A stretch of DNA of 64,000 nucleotides from positions 6,030,334-6,094,333 of the forward strand of contig NZ_CP037422.1 of NCBI RefSeq assembly GCF_007748175.1, given 5' to 3'. Made by a program: the position numbers and the translations under genes. The number at the start of each line of letters is the position of its first letter. Position 1 is the stretch's first letter. Below are positions 1 through 8,234 of this stretch, in pieces. The notes under the pieces are model-generated. The model did no database searches. It was given only the letters and a program-made list of their open reading frames with translations, and was not told the origin of the DNA. The stretch is from Gimesia aquarii (lineage in GTDB: Bacteria; Planctomycetota; Planctomycetia; Planctomycetales; Planctomycetaceae).

Positions 1-164
1 AATCCACCCGTCCAAGTCATATAGACCAAACCAGAAAGCACCATTGGATATGTGATCCAGTTTGGAACTCGAAGTTCTTTTCCATCAATGTAAGCTGCAT
101 AGATCAAAACGATGGATACAAATTTTACGTGCCAATTCTCTAGAAGTAACTGTTGCCAATCCAT
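1..164 (-). CDS. Prepilin peptidase (CpaA/TadV, A24), N-terminal part
   Basis: The first 54 codons of a gene that leaves the window at its left edge. Reading the minus strand from an ATG at 164 gives a short N-terminus, a hydrophobic stretch (FVSIVLIYAAY, about residues 15-25), then IDGKELRVPNWITYPM. This matches the start of A24A prepilin peptidases, where the Asp (here residue 27) lies just before a basic xVPNW/IPNW motif and is one of the two catalytic aspartates. An AAAGG lies about 8 nt upstream of the ATG. It would cleave the Flp prepilin encoded upstream on the same strand. The rest of the protein, including the second catalytic Asp, is outside the window. The call rests on the motif and on the nearby Flp pilin gene. 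Confidence 0.8.
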   Translation of the reverse strand, partial: MDWQQLLLENWHVKFVSIVLIYAAYIDGKELRVPNWITYPMVLSGLVYMTWTGG

Positions 165-439
165 CAATATGGCCTTTCTTATTAGTCTTATTGAAATACT
201 TTTTTCGTATTTCGTTGGGGATGTTTATGTCATTCAAATTCACAAATCAGGACTGTTGCCACTTGATGAAAGCGCTCAAATCCCCTGATATTGGTCATTT
301 AACTTTTGTATTCTTATTATTAATTTAGGTCACAGGCAGAGCGGTGAGGTGATTATCTTGAAAAATATTGCTGTTTTTTCACAACCAGATTAAAGCACAC
401 CGGTTGCCAGCAATACTGTCGTCTCCTTGTCCCGACCAG

Positions 440-550
440 TTAGCAACGGCTGCACATCAGAAGGGAGGTGAACCAAACAATTACTGGAACGATCAGCAGG
501 ATTAACTCCATAACCGCTCCCACCTGGGGATCTATGAAGTAAGGAAACAT
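440..550 (-). CDS. 36-residue membrane microprotein in the Tad/Flp locus
   Basis: A short ORF starting at an ATG at 550 with a clear GAGGAG Shine-Dalgarno sequence 6-7 nt upstream. It encodes a 10-15-residue N-terminus, one hydrophobic segment (ELILLIVPVIVWFTSLLM) and a short Cys-Ser-Arg-Cys tail. It lies between the Flp pilin and the prepilin peptidase, on the same strand. No family is recognised. The good ribosome site, the single membrane helix and the position suggest a real small protein linked to the pilus, possibly a minor pilin-like or assembly peptide. The function is inference. Confidence 0.5.
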   Translation of the reverse strand: MFPYFIDPQVGAVMELILLIVPVIVWFTSLLMCSRC

Positions 551-645
551 GCTGCTTTCTCCTCGGGTTAAAGACTTATTTTTTTGTTATTCACTAAATC
601 AAATTGTTTGAAAACAAAGATTCGCGTTTTGAGAATCTGATACGC

Positions 646-679
646 AATAAAACGCTCAGCCGAAAAGTTCGACTGAGCG
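646..679 (-). terminator. Rho-independent terminator after the Flp pilin gene
   Basis: An inverted repeat (CGCTCAG-CGAA / TTCG-CTGAGCG, one mismatch pair, 3-nt loop) at 653-679 is followed on the minus strand by TTTTATT. It begins 39 nt after the pilin stop codon. It would let the very abundant pilin be transcribed separately from the downstream genes. Confidence 0.75.
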
Positions 680-717
680 ATTCACTCGTACTCGCGTTGT
701 AATACGATTGACTGCTA

Positions 718-891
718 TTAGGTCAACGCATCACGAACTTGTTCGAACTTCGCGTTAGCGTTTGTTCCGACAGCCTGAATTGCTGTTAAACAAACAATCA
801 CAATCAGAGCAAGCATCACAGCGTATTCAACAGCTGTAGGACCATCTTCTGAAACCAGGAAATTCTTGATGCTCTTTGTCAGATTCTTCAT
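718..891 (-). CDS. Flp/Fap-type pilin (prepilin)
   Basis: A 57-residue class IVb (Flp) prepilin, the major subunit of Tad pili used for surface attachment. It starts at the ATG at 891, with a purine-rich AAGAGAG before it; a longer in-frame ORF to 939 adds an unlikely 16 residues. After the short basic leader (KNLTKSIKNFLVSEDG) comes the processing motif G-PTAVEY, with the Glu-Tyr at +5/+6 that is diagnostic for Flp pilins, then a hydrophobic helix (AVMLALIVIVCLTAI) and a short tail ending in FEQVRDALT. Cleavage after the Gly by a TadV/CpaA peptidase is expected, and the start of such a gene lies downstream at 1-164. It has its own terminator. Confidence 0.93.
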   Translation of the reverse strand: MKNLTKSIKNFLVSEDGPTAVEYAVMLALIVIVCLTAIQAVGTNANAKFEQVRDALT

Positions 892-1484
892 TGTTGTTGC
901 TCTCTTTCTTTCCAATTGGAGTCGATTCATGAACCACATTCACCGACACTAAACAACTAAGTTATGAGAAATATGAGATTTCTCACAACTCACCCGAAAC
1001 AATTGCTTCTCTGAGTCACATCCTCAGGTGAAGCATCCCAATATGCCCCCTCTTTTGAAGAGCAAAATCTCTACACTCAAAAACTGAACTGCAGAAATGG
1101 TATTGGACTATTCATAAATTACAATTTATCGAAAAACTAATTCCGAAATGATGTCACTCAATTTGTTCTCACTGATTGGCCCGTTGAGTTACAGATCAAA
1201 GTGTCAACACTCAAAAGTAGGTCACAGGAAATAACAGTCAAGCAGTGAACCAAAAGATTTTTTTGAAAAAACAAAGGTCTTTCAAAAGAAACATTAAAGC
1301 GGCCGTAAGGTCTATCTAATCAAACAATTAGAACGATGATGACAAAAAACAACGGCATATTTTTTTTGTGGGGCAGAGAAAACTGAGTCTGATTTCGTTC
1401 AGAATTTCGAAATCTGACCAGGCCCAACCAGTGAAAGAGGGGTATTCACGTAATGCTTCATGTAGAATTATTGTTGTTTGACCA
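892..1484. other. 593-base intergenic region
   Basis: AT-rich, with no convincing gene. It must hold the pilin promoter. A perfect inverted repeat (GAGAAAT-5-ATTTCTC, 966-984) lies about 75-95 bases upstream of the pilin start and could be an operator. Nothing else is recognised. Confidence 0.4.
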
Positions 1485-2933
1485 TTATCTAAGCCGCTCC
1501 CATTCCTGAAGCTTTTGTTCCATTCTCTGGCGGTCCAGTTCATCAGGTGTTGTACTCTCAATTGCCCGTTTGATAATCGCAATCGCCTCTGCATGTTGCC
1601 CCTGGTTGTGATAGCTATTAGCTAACTGGATCTGGACAACCGGTATTTGAGGTACTTGCTGTGCAGTATATTGCCACAATGAGAGGCCATCTTTCCAGAC
1701 AGAGAGATATTGTTCAGTCTGCAGGTTGTACCTGGTAAGCAATGGCAATACCAATCCACCAAAAACTGCAGGAACCAGATAACCAGAAACCGGTTTCCCA
1801 TTTCGCAAAGGTACAATTACCTGTAGTCGCATTTTCTCCAATAAATTCATAATGGCACTAAAAACGAGAGCAAAGAAAGGAATACAGGGCAGGTATAAAT
1901 AACGATCATTCATCAACGTCGTAATGGGAAATAAATTGAGAACAGGTAACAGAAGTAAGAGAAAAGTAACACCTGCAAATGGAATTAATGGCTGATGTTT
2001 CCCCATTCGAACAAACACCCAAGCAGCAACCAGCCAGCAAAATAGTGAGATCATAATTTCCCAGCCGATTCCCGATACAGGTGGATCATAAAGGACAGAT
2101 CTCGTTTCAGGCCATAATAACATTTGCACATATTTTGACATGATCACAGTATCAACACCGAGAAGTTCGACTTTGCTCATACCAAAGTGATCGCGCACTC
2201 CACCGAGTTCGCTAGTTTGAGCCAACATGGTGATCATCAGCAATAAAAGGGCACAACAGCCCGGAAAAATCTGTCGTTTAACAGCTTCGCGAAATGGCAC
2301 TTTCGCCACCAGGAAGTCATAACAGAATACGATCGCAGGTACCACAACTGCTAATGCTTTTGAAAGCAACGCACAAATAAAGAAAATAAATCCACAAGTA
2401 TTCTGCTCCAGAGTTCTCTGCTTTCTAAGCCAATACCAAAGTGAAGCCAGTATAAAAGCCCCCGAAAGTAATCCTTTACGGGACGAAATCCAGACGACAG
2501 TCTCCACCTGGACGGGGTGAATCGCAAATGCGGCAGCAGTCGCCCAGCCAATGAAACGATTTCGGGTAAAACGAGTGACCAATAGAAAAACGAGAATAGT
2601 GTTGATGACATGCAATAAAATATTCGTGAGATGATACCCACCGGCCCAAAGTCCATAGAGACTATGATCAATCAAAAACGAAAAGATGGTTAATGGGGCA
2701 TAATTTCGGGTGACAACCTGAGTTGCGATCTTTTGTAAATTTTCAGGATGCCAACTCTTTGCGAGGGGATTGTGAATGACATACCAGGGGTCATCCCAGT
2801 TTACAAAATCAAAACTGGTTGCCATGCCAAAACAAATCAAAACAACGAATGCCAAAGAAAAGATGGGCACTTTCTGGCTTTTCATTGCCTGAAATAGTTG
2901 CCAGGGAGGTTCTTGTTGTACTTGTTTCACCAT
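1485..2933 (-). CDS. Multi-pass membrane protein, TMTC/GT-C-like, with C-terminal TPR
   Basis: About 482 residues with roughly ten hydrophobic segments and a short TPR-like C-terminus (VQIQLANSYHNQGQHAEAIAIIKRAIE). The N-terminal loop carries FVNWDDPWYVIHNP, the acidic first-loop motif of TMTC-type O-mannosyltransferase relatives and other GT-C enzymes that use lipid-linked sugars. Planctomycetes have many such TPR membrane proteins. The likely role is sugar transfer at the outer face of the cytoplasmic membrane; no substrate can be named. The ATG at 2933 is preferred, with a weak GGGA upstream; an in-frame GTG at 2951 is possible. It lies divergent to the GT2 gene at 3243, consistent with an envelope-glycan neighbourhood. 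Confidence 0.65.
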   Translation of the reverse strand: MVKQVQQEPPWQLFQAMKSQKVPIFSLAFVVLICFGMATSFDFVNWDDPWYVIHNPLAKSWHPENLQKIATQVVTRNYAPLTIFSFLIDHSLYGLWAGGYHLTNILLHVINTILVFLLVTRFTRNRFIGWATAAAFAIHPVQVETVVWISSRKGLLSGAFILASLWYWLRKQRTLEQNTCGFIFFICALLSKALAVVVPAIVFCYDFLVAKVPFREAVKRQIFPGCCALLLLMITMLAQTSELGGVRDHFGMSKVELLGVDTVIMSKYVQMLLWPETRSVLYDPPVSGIGWEIMISLFCWLVAAWVFVRMGKHQPLIPFAGVTFLLLLLPVLNLFPITTLMNDRYLYLPCIPFFALVFSAIMNLLEKMRLQVIVPLRNGKPVSGYLVPAVFGGLVLPLLTRYNLQTEQYLSVWKDGLSLWQYTAQQVPQIPVVQIQLANSYHNQGQHAEAIAIIKRAIESTTPDELDRQRMEQKLQEWERLR

Positions 2934-3242
2934 ATTTATAATCCCGTTCACGACAGGGATTAATAGAACATCTCCCTGGTTACCTTTAACATAGGTCTCA
3001 CTCAGTTCACTGTCGAAATTTCAGGAAAAATGATGATTAATTGAAACATCAACCAGGGTAGAAAACCTGATAACCGGCACAATCGATTCAACAGAACCAA
3101 GTATCCATTGGTACCTCGTTTATAAGCTTTGCTGTTCGAATCAGATAATCCATCACCAAATCTATAAGCTAGATTTCAATGATAATGTGCGCCTATTGCC
3201 ATTAGATCGAGTCTTTGAGTTGCAACAGCGAGGGAGATTATC

Positions 3243-4157
3243 ATGCCAATACACACTTCATTAATGAGTCCAAGTATTAAACAATTAGAACCTGCTGTTG
3301 CTCCTGACTGTGCCGAGGTGATGACACAAATCCGAAGTATGGAGCCACTGCTTGAAGAAATTGAGCGAAATTGCATTCCACAAGGTAAAACAATCATCGT
3401 TATGCCCGCATTTAATGCAGCTTCCACCTTGAGCAAAACATTAACAGATCTTCCTACAGGTATCGTAGACGAAATCATCCTTGTTGATGATGGTAGTACC
3501 GACAACACGGTTGAACTCGCTTTGAGTCATGGCTTAACAGTCATCAAACATAAAGAAAATCGTGGCTACGGTGGAAACCAGAAAACCTGCTACCAATATG
3601 CACTTGAGCATGGCGCCGAGTATGTCGTCATGCTTCATCCCGACTACCAATATGACAGTCGTGTGGTTGGTGTCGCCATTCAGCTTTTGAAATTAGGGAT
3701 TTGCGATGTGGTGCTTGGCTCACGAATTCGTACACGGCGAGAAGCGCTTGCAGGTGGCATGCCGGCCTGGAAATATCTTGCCAATCGTCTTTTGACTATT
3801 ACAGAGAATGTGGCACTTGGTCAAAATGTAGGTGATTTTCATAGCGGATTTCGTGCTTACCGGAAAGAGGTCCTGGAAACAATTCCCTTTGAACATAACT
3901 CAGACGACTTTGTGTTTGACAGTCAGTTTTTAGCACAAGCGGTTCACTTTAACTTCCGCATTGGTGACATTCCCGTACCAGTCCGCTACTTTCCCGAAGC
4001 CTCGAGCATCAACTTCCGACGCTGTGTTAAATACGGGCTGGGAACTCTGGCTGTACTGACGCGATTCTGGGCGCAACGCTTAAGAATTCGTCCCTCAAGA
4101 ATTTTCTTCAGTAAACAAATTGATTCAGACTCAGAAAACCGCATCCAATTACAATAA
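3243..4157 (+). CDS. Family 2 glycosyltransferase
   Basis: A 304-residue soluble GT-A enzyme of the GT2 family (dolichol-phosphate-mannose-synthase-like). Residues around 55-95 carry the nucleotide-binding fold ([13 protein letters not shown], then [15 protein letters not shown]). A second acidic motif, HPDYQYD, follows near 130. Late residues include [15 protein letters not shown], typical of GT2 members that act on polyprenyl-phosphate. There are no C-terminal membrane helices. A strong GAGGGAG site precedes the ATG. The role is transfer of a sugar from an NDP donor during envelope-glycan or glycolipid synthesis; the donor cannot be read from the sequence. Confidence 0.88.
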   Translation: MPIHTSLMSPSIKQLEPAVAPDCAEVMTQIRSMEPLLEEIERNCIPQGKTIIVMPAFNAASTLSKTLTDLPTGIVDEIILVDDGSTDNTVELALSHGLTVIKHKENRGYGGNQKTCYQYALEHGAEYVVMLHPDYQYDSRVVGVAIQLLKLGICDVVLGSRIRTRREALAGGMPAWKYLANRLLTITENVALGQNVGDFHSGFRAYRKEVLETIPFEHNSDDFVFDSQFLAQAVHFNFRIGDIPVPVRYFPEASSINFRRCVKYGLGTLAVLTRFWAQRLRIRPSRIFFSKQIDSDSENRIQLQ

Positions 4158-4202
4158 TCCTGCTTTTCAGGATCAAAACCTCAAATAGTGGAAACGGTAG
4201 CA

Positions 4203-5936
4203 TTAAGTATCTTGGACAGTCGAGGTACTTAATGAAGGCTTCCGTATAAAGTGGACAAGAATTGCCAATCCAATGAACGCTCCAAATGCACAGAATCCAG
4301 CAATGGGATAGTCAGAGGACTTGATACTCCAGAGAGATCCAAGTGCCGCTAACAGTGTTGAGATCCCCATCGCCAAGTTCCAGCCAATTCGTTTACCTCC
4401 CTGGGGAAGATGCTCACCCAAAATTTGAGGGGAATTCATCATAAAAAAGAATGTAGCATACGCGATCGGCAATAAAACAAATCCAAACATGGATGTGGGC
4501 ACTGCTAACCAGGCTCTGGCATCACCCGTCCAGAAAAAAGAACCAACGGCTCCTGTAATTGCGGGCATATAGCAGCCAACACGATGGAGTGTTCCCTTGG
4601 ATTCAACTCCCAGCATTTCACAAAAGACGAATCCATTGATTAGCATCAAAATGATAATCGTCGAAATGGCCATTGCCACAACTCCTAAACCAAAAATTAA
4701 CTGAGAGGCCGTTTTACCTGCCAAAGGGGCAAGAGCTGCTGCTAACTGAAACACATCCCGTTTGATCAGCATGGCTGCCAAGGTTCGCTCAGCGAGAGGA
4801 ATTTCAGATCGTTTCTGCTGTAACGCCGACGGATCCTCTTTTAATTGATTCCAAACTTCAGGTGACAGTTCTTTTTCCAGTCTTTCATCTAATAGTTTGT
4901 GATACTTTTTCAATAGACCTGGATCTGCCTGAACGATCTGACCTTCTGCATTTTTCTCGCCCAATAATCCGGCAGCCGGCTTAGCATGAAACTGCGAGGC
5001 TGCTGCAATCACAACACAGCTGGTCGCCAGCAAGAATGGAATAAACAAACCTGTCGACAAATCAAATGCGGCCAACCCGCGGAAATCTTTGTCCCAACCT
5101 TTGGCACGCATGGAGTAGGGAAGCAAAAACGTCATATTAATGCCAACCGCAGTTGCAGCCGCTGTAATCATCACTTTTTGTTGATCGCCAATAATCAGTT
5201 TTTTCCAATATTCGGCATAAGTTCCAGCTTGTGAAAGTACGTCAGCAAATTCAGGAGAAGGGTTTGTTAACAGGCTGAAATTAGGAATATAACCTGCCAA
5301 AATTTTTCTCCACTCCAGATCATCTGTGGCGAAACTCATTTTCAACACAACACCTATGAAACAGAGGACGACAATACCGACCATAATTTTTAGAATTACC
5401 TCAAATAACTTGATTCCCCATCCGCCAGAATCATAAAACCAAATCACAATGCCTGAAAGTACAAATAGCACAGCGACAGCGAGCATTTTTCCAGTATCAT
5501 TGTCGGCAAAAATCTCGGGTGCCAGATTTTGCTGTAACGCAGCAGAACCTAACGCAAACTGTGGCATACACCAGACTAAGTTCGCCATCAAGGTGGCGAT
5601 TGCCCAACCCCAACCCAGAACAGGGCTGATGTGATTGTTAATCGCAGCGAACGGACGTTCTTTAGTCGATAAAGCAACATAACCAATTGCGCTTAGCATA
5701 ATCACGCCCATGATCATCGCCAGTGGTTGTAACCACATCAGGTGATAACCAGACAAAATGCCAAGATACAAGCCCCCCGCCAGAGAACCACTGCCGAGTG
5801 TAATCGCACTTTGCAACCAACCTGGTCCAGAGAGGATGGTATAAGCTTTGAGCTTGGCACCAACGCCTTTTTGCTTCGCATCCAGAATTAACTGGCGGTC
5901 TTGTTCAATCCGTGAATTTGCTTGTTCGTCTGTCAT
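4203..5936 (-). CDS. Nramp-related transporter lacking the DPGN motif
   Basis: 577 residues with about 11-12 membrane segments. The first helix, GPGWLQSAITLGSGSLAGGLYLG, aligns with Nramp helix 1, but where metal-transporting Nramps have DPGN this protein has LGSG. The helix-6 region reads GINMTFLLPYSMRAKGW in place of the MPHN motif. An extra soluble stretch (about residues 325-400, rich in Glu/Lys) sits between helices. The fold assignment is good. The substrate is doubtful: loss of both metal-ligand motifs argues against ordinary Mn/Fe uptake, and Nramp-related families with other substrates, including magnesium, are known. It starts at the ATG at 5936 and is transcribed alone. Confidence 0.7.
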   Translation of the reverse strand: MTDEQANSRIEQDRQLILDAKQKGVGAKLKAYTILSGPGWLQSAITLGSGSLAGGLYLGILSGYHLMWLQPLAMIMGVIMLSAIGYVALSTKERPFAAINNHISPVLGWGWAIATLMANLVWCMPQFALGSAALQQNLAPEIFADNDTGKMLAVAVLFVLSGIVIWFYDSGGWGIKLFEVILKIMVGIVVLCFIGVVLKMSFATDDLEWRKILAGYIPNFSLLTNPSPEFADVLSQAGTYAEYWKKLIIGDQQKVMITAAATAVGINMTFLLPYSMRAKGWDKDFRGLAAFDLSTGLFIPFLLATSCVVIAAASQFHAKPAAGLLGEKNAEGQIVQADPGLLKKYHKLLDERLEKELSPEVWNQLKEDPSALQQKRSEIPLAERTLAAMLIKRDVFQLAAALAPLAGKTASQLIFGLGVVAMAISTIIILMLINGFVFCEMLGVESKGTLHRVGCYMPAITGAVGSFFWTGDARAWLAVPTSMFGFVLLPIAYATFFFMMNSPQILGEHLPQGGKRIGWNLAMGISTLLAALGSLWSIKSSDYPIAGFCAFGAFIGLAILVHFIRKPSLSTSTVQDT

Positions 5937-6093
5937 TGCAAACTCTTGCTATACCAATATTTATTGGCTATGTTAAATTAAAAGAAAAGGTCAATTCCGA
6001 GAAACCAAGGTAACCAGTTCTGGATTGAGAATCAAGCATTGAACAGAATTAGAAATCCACTGATTCTAACGAGTTCATTTAGAAATCAGTAAC

Positions 6094-7005
6094 ATGAGCT
6101 TCAAATCAACTTTAAAAAAAGCAGTTTCTTACTGTGTAAAATTCGATCTCATCTGGAAAATCCTCAATGCAACTTTTCTGCAACTGGCTCGATTTATCGA
6201 ATGGGAACATCACACTCAAACAGTACGCTTGAAGGGGATCCCTATTGAAGTGGAAGCAATAGAACGTTTTTGTCCGGACTTCATTGTAAAACGCGGCCCT
6301 TTTGCAGGACTAAAATATCCAAGCTCAACAATCACCCGTGGGACTTTCAAGGACATCACTTATGCGGAAATCAATCCTGTTTGCGGCAATCTCTTTCCCA
6401 AATTGATTGGTTCTTACGAGTCTGAACTGCATACTACCATTAGTATAATCAGTGACCGTTCCTATTCGGAAATTATCAATGTCGGTTGCGCTGAAGGATA
6501 TTACGCAGTTGGTTTCACATTAAAATTCCCGGAAGCCAGAATATACGCTTACGACGTCAAACAGCTGGCACAAGAGCATTGCTTACGATTGGCCCAATTG
6601 AATCACTGTGAACAAAGAATTGAGATCAGTGACTTTTGCAGCCCGGAAACCTTATTGTCCATTCCCATTTCAAGCAGAGGACTCATTATCTGTGACTGCG
6701 AAGGATATGAAGCAGAACTCTTTTCTGATCGAGTGATTGCACATTTAAAAAAATGTGACTTGCTAGTTGAACTCCACGATTTTATTGATCTAAATATTTC
6801 AAATAAAATCAAACAGCAATTTGCTGATACTCATGAGATCACCATTATCAAGAGCATAGATGACCTCGAAAAAGCGCGAACATACTCAATCGCAGAATTA
6901 AAAGACTACGATCTCAATGATCGGAGAGAACTATTGCGTGAAAATCGTACCTGCATCATGGACTGGATCTTTCTGACACCGCTAAATGAAGAAAACTCAC
7001 CTTAG
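6094..7005 (+). CDS. SAM-dependent methyltransferase-like protein (FkbM-like)
   Basis: 303 residues. The central part has a Rossmann methyltransferase core: motif I (EIINVGCAEGYYAVGFTLKFP, about 130-150), an acidic strand-2 end (ARIYAYDV), and a motif IV-like LIICDCEGYEAELF near 200. The D-x-E-G-x-E arrangement recalls FkbM-type enzymes that methylate glycans. The N-terminal 100 residues are not recognised. No strong ribosome site is visible. The stop overlaps the convergent glycosyltransferase stop by 4 nt. The neighbourhood of glycosyltransferases suggests methylation of an envelope saccharide, which is inference. Confidence 0.65.
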   Translation: MSFKSTLKKAVSYCVKFDLIWKILNATFLQLARFIEWEHHTQTVRLKGIPIEVEAIERFCPDFIVKRGPFAGLKYPSSTITRGTFKDITYAEINPVCGNLFPKLIGSYESELHTTISIISDRSYSEIINVGCAEGYYAVGFTLKFPEARIYAYDVKQLAQEHCLRLAQLNHCEQRIEISDFCSPETLLSIPISSRGLIICDCEGYEAELFSDRVIAHLKKCDLLVELHDFIDLNISNKIKQQFADTHEITIIKSIDDLEKARTYSIAELKDYDLNDRRELLRENRTCIMDWIFLTPLNEENSP

Positions 7006-8159
7006 TCATCACACACACTTTCAAACAGCGTTTCTAATTTCTTTATCGCCGAATCATAACCAAACATATTCTCAATACGTTCGCGAGCAGCCGGGACCAA
7101 CGCCTGCCAGACATCATAATGTGAAACCGCATCAAAAATAGATTCTACCAGAGCCTCGACATCGCCTGGCTGAACGAGCCGGCCATACTCTCCATTCCCC
7201 AGAATCTCCGCAGGACCACTAGGAGAATCAGTTGAAACAACGGGAATCCGACAAACCATCGCTTCTGCCAATACCAAACCGAACCCTTCATACAATGAAG
7301 GCAAACAAAACAGTTGTGCTTCACGATAAAATTGAAAGGGATTGCTTTGATAACCTTCCAAGACAACATGGTCACTCAAACGCTTTTGTTTGATCTGTTC
7401 CAGTAATGCTTCGCGACAGGGACCTTCCCCCAGAATATGAAACCTTAAATTAGTCAAACCCCGATCATAAACCAGCTTCGCAGCCGCGTCGATCAAATAC
7501 GAAATTCCTTTCTGGTGATGAAGCCTCCCACAGCTTACGATATGAAATTTTTCTGAATCCAGTTGAAGCGTTCCCTGTTGATACAGCCGATTAATTCGTT
7601 CGATATTAATGGGATTGTAATGAGTTTGAACCAGTTCAGGATCTAAATCGTAACAGGTAATTGCTGCTTGTCTTACTCCTTCTGAAACGGCAACCACAGT
7701 CTGTGCAGTTTGATAAGCGCGCTTTAAAATCCGTTTCTTGAAGAACTGAAAACGGCGTTCTGTACTTATAAAATCATTTTCGGGATCACAGACAATTAAT
7801 GAGATTCTGTTTGACTTTGTCTGTGCGGTCGCAGGCCCTGCAATCAGTGTCATGTGGAATGTATGATCGAATACCAGATCAATCTGCTGCTCTTGAATGA
7901 CTGCCACCAGGTCAGCCACTAGCTGTTGATGGATTCTCCCCGGCCAATTCCACCGAGAAACTGGCTTCCGTAAGTTGAAAGCAAAAACGGGAACATCTTC
8001 AGGAAGCTCACTAAGAAGCGAACCTGTGTGATCAACAAGATACAAGAGCGGGGTAAACCGCTCTCGATTGAGTTTTGCCAATTGATCTAACAGCACACGC
8101 TCGGCTCCACCTCCTCCTAAGCTTCCAATTGCAAAAAGAATGCGAATCTTCTTTGTCAT
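7002..8159 (-). CDS. Family 4 glycosyltransferase
   Basis: 385-residue GT-B enzyme. The N-terminus has the glycine-rich donor-side loop (IGSLGGGGAERVLLDQLAKL). The C-terminal Rossmann domain has HIVSCGRLHHQKGISYLIDAAA, a GEGP loop, and the signature LPSLYEGFGLVLAEAMVCRIPVVSTDSPSGPAEIL, with the E-x7-E pair that binds the nucleotide-sugar. It is a retaining glycosyltransferase of the GT4 group, most likely acting in exopolysaccharide or O-antigen-type synthesis. It faces the methyltransferase gene tail to tail with a 4-nt overlap. Confidence 0.9.
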   Translation of the reverse strand: MTKKIRILFAIGSLGGGGAERVLLDQLAKLNRERFTPLLYLVDHTGSLLSELPEDVPVFAFNLRKPVSRWNWPGRIHQQLVADLVAVIQEQQIDLVFDHTFHMTLIAGPATAQTKSNRISLIVCDPENDFISTERRFQFFKKRILKRAYQTAQTVVAVSEGVRQAAITCYDLDPELVQTHYNPINIERINRLYQQGTLQLDSEKFHIVSCGRLHHQKGISYLIDAAAKLVYDRGLTNLRFHILGEGPCREALLEQIKQKRLSDHVVLEGYQSNPFQFYREAQLFCLPSLYEGFGLVLAEAMVCRIPVVSTDSPSGPAEILGNGEYGRLVQPGDVEALVESIFDAVSHYDVWQALVPAARERIENMFGYDSAIKKLETLFESVCDD

Positions 8160-8234
8160 CGAATGCTTAAACTAACTCCATTAAGAGGAACCGAGCTTCC
8201 TTAACTCCGTCAATCAGAACCGAAATTCGCAGCA

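Noticed and set aside
62-328. 88-codon plus-strand frame at the left end
   Set aside because: It is antisense to the prepilin peptidase start, has no ribosome site and no recognisable family.
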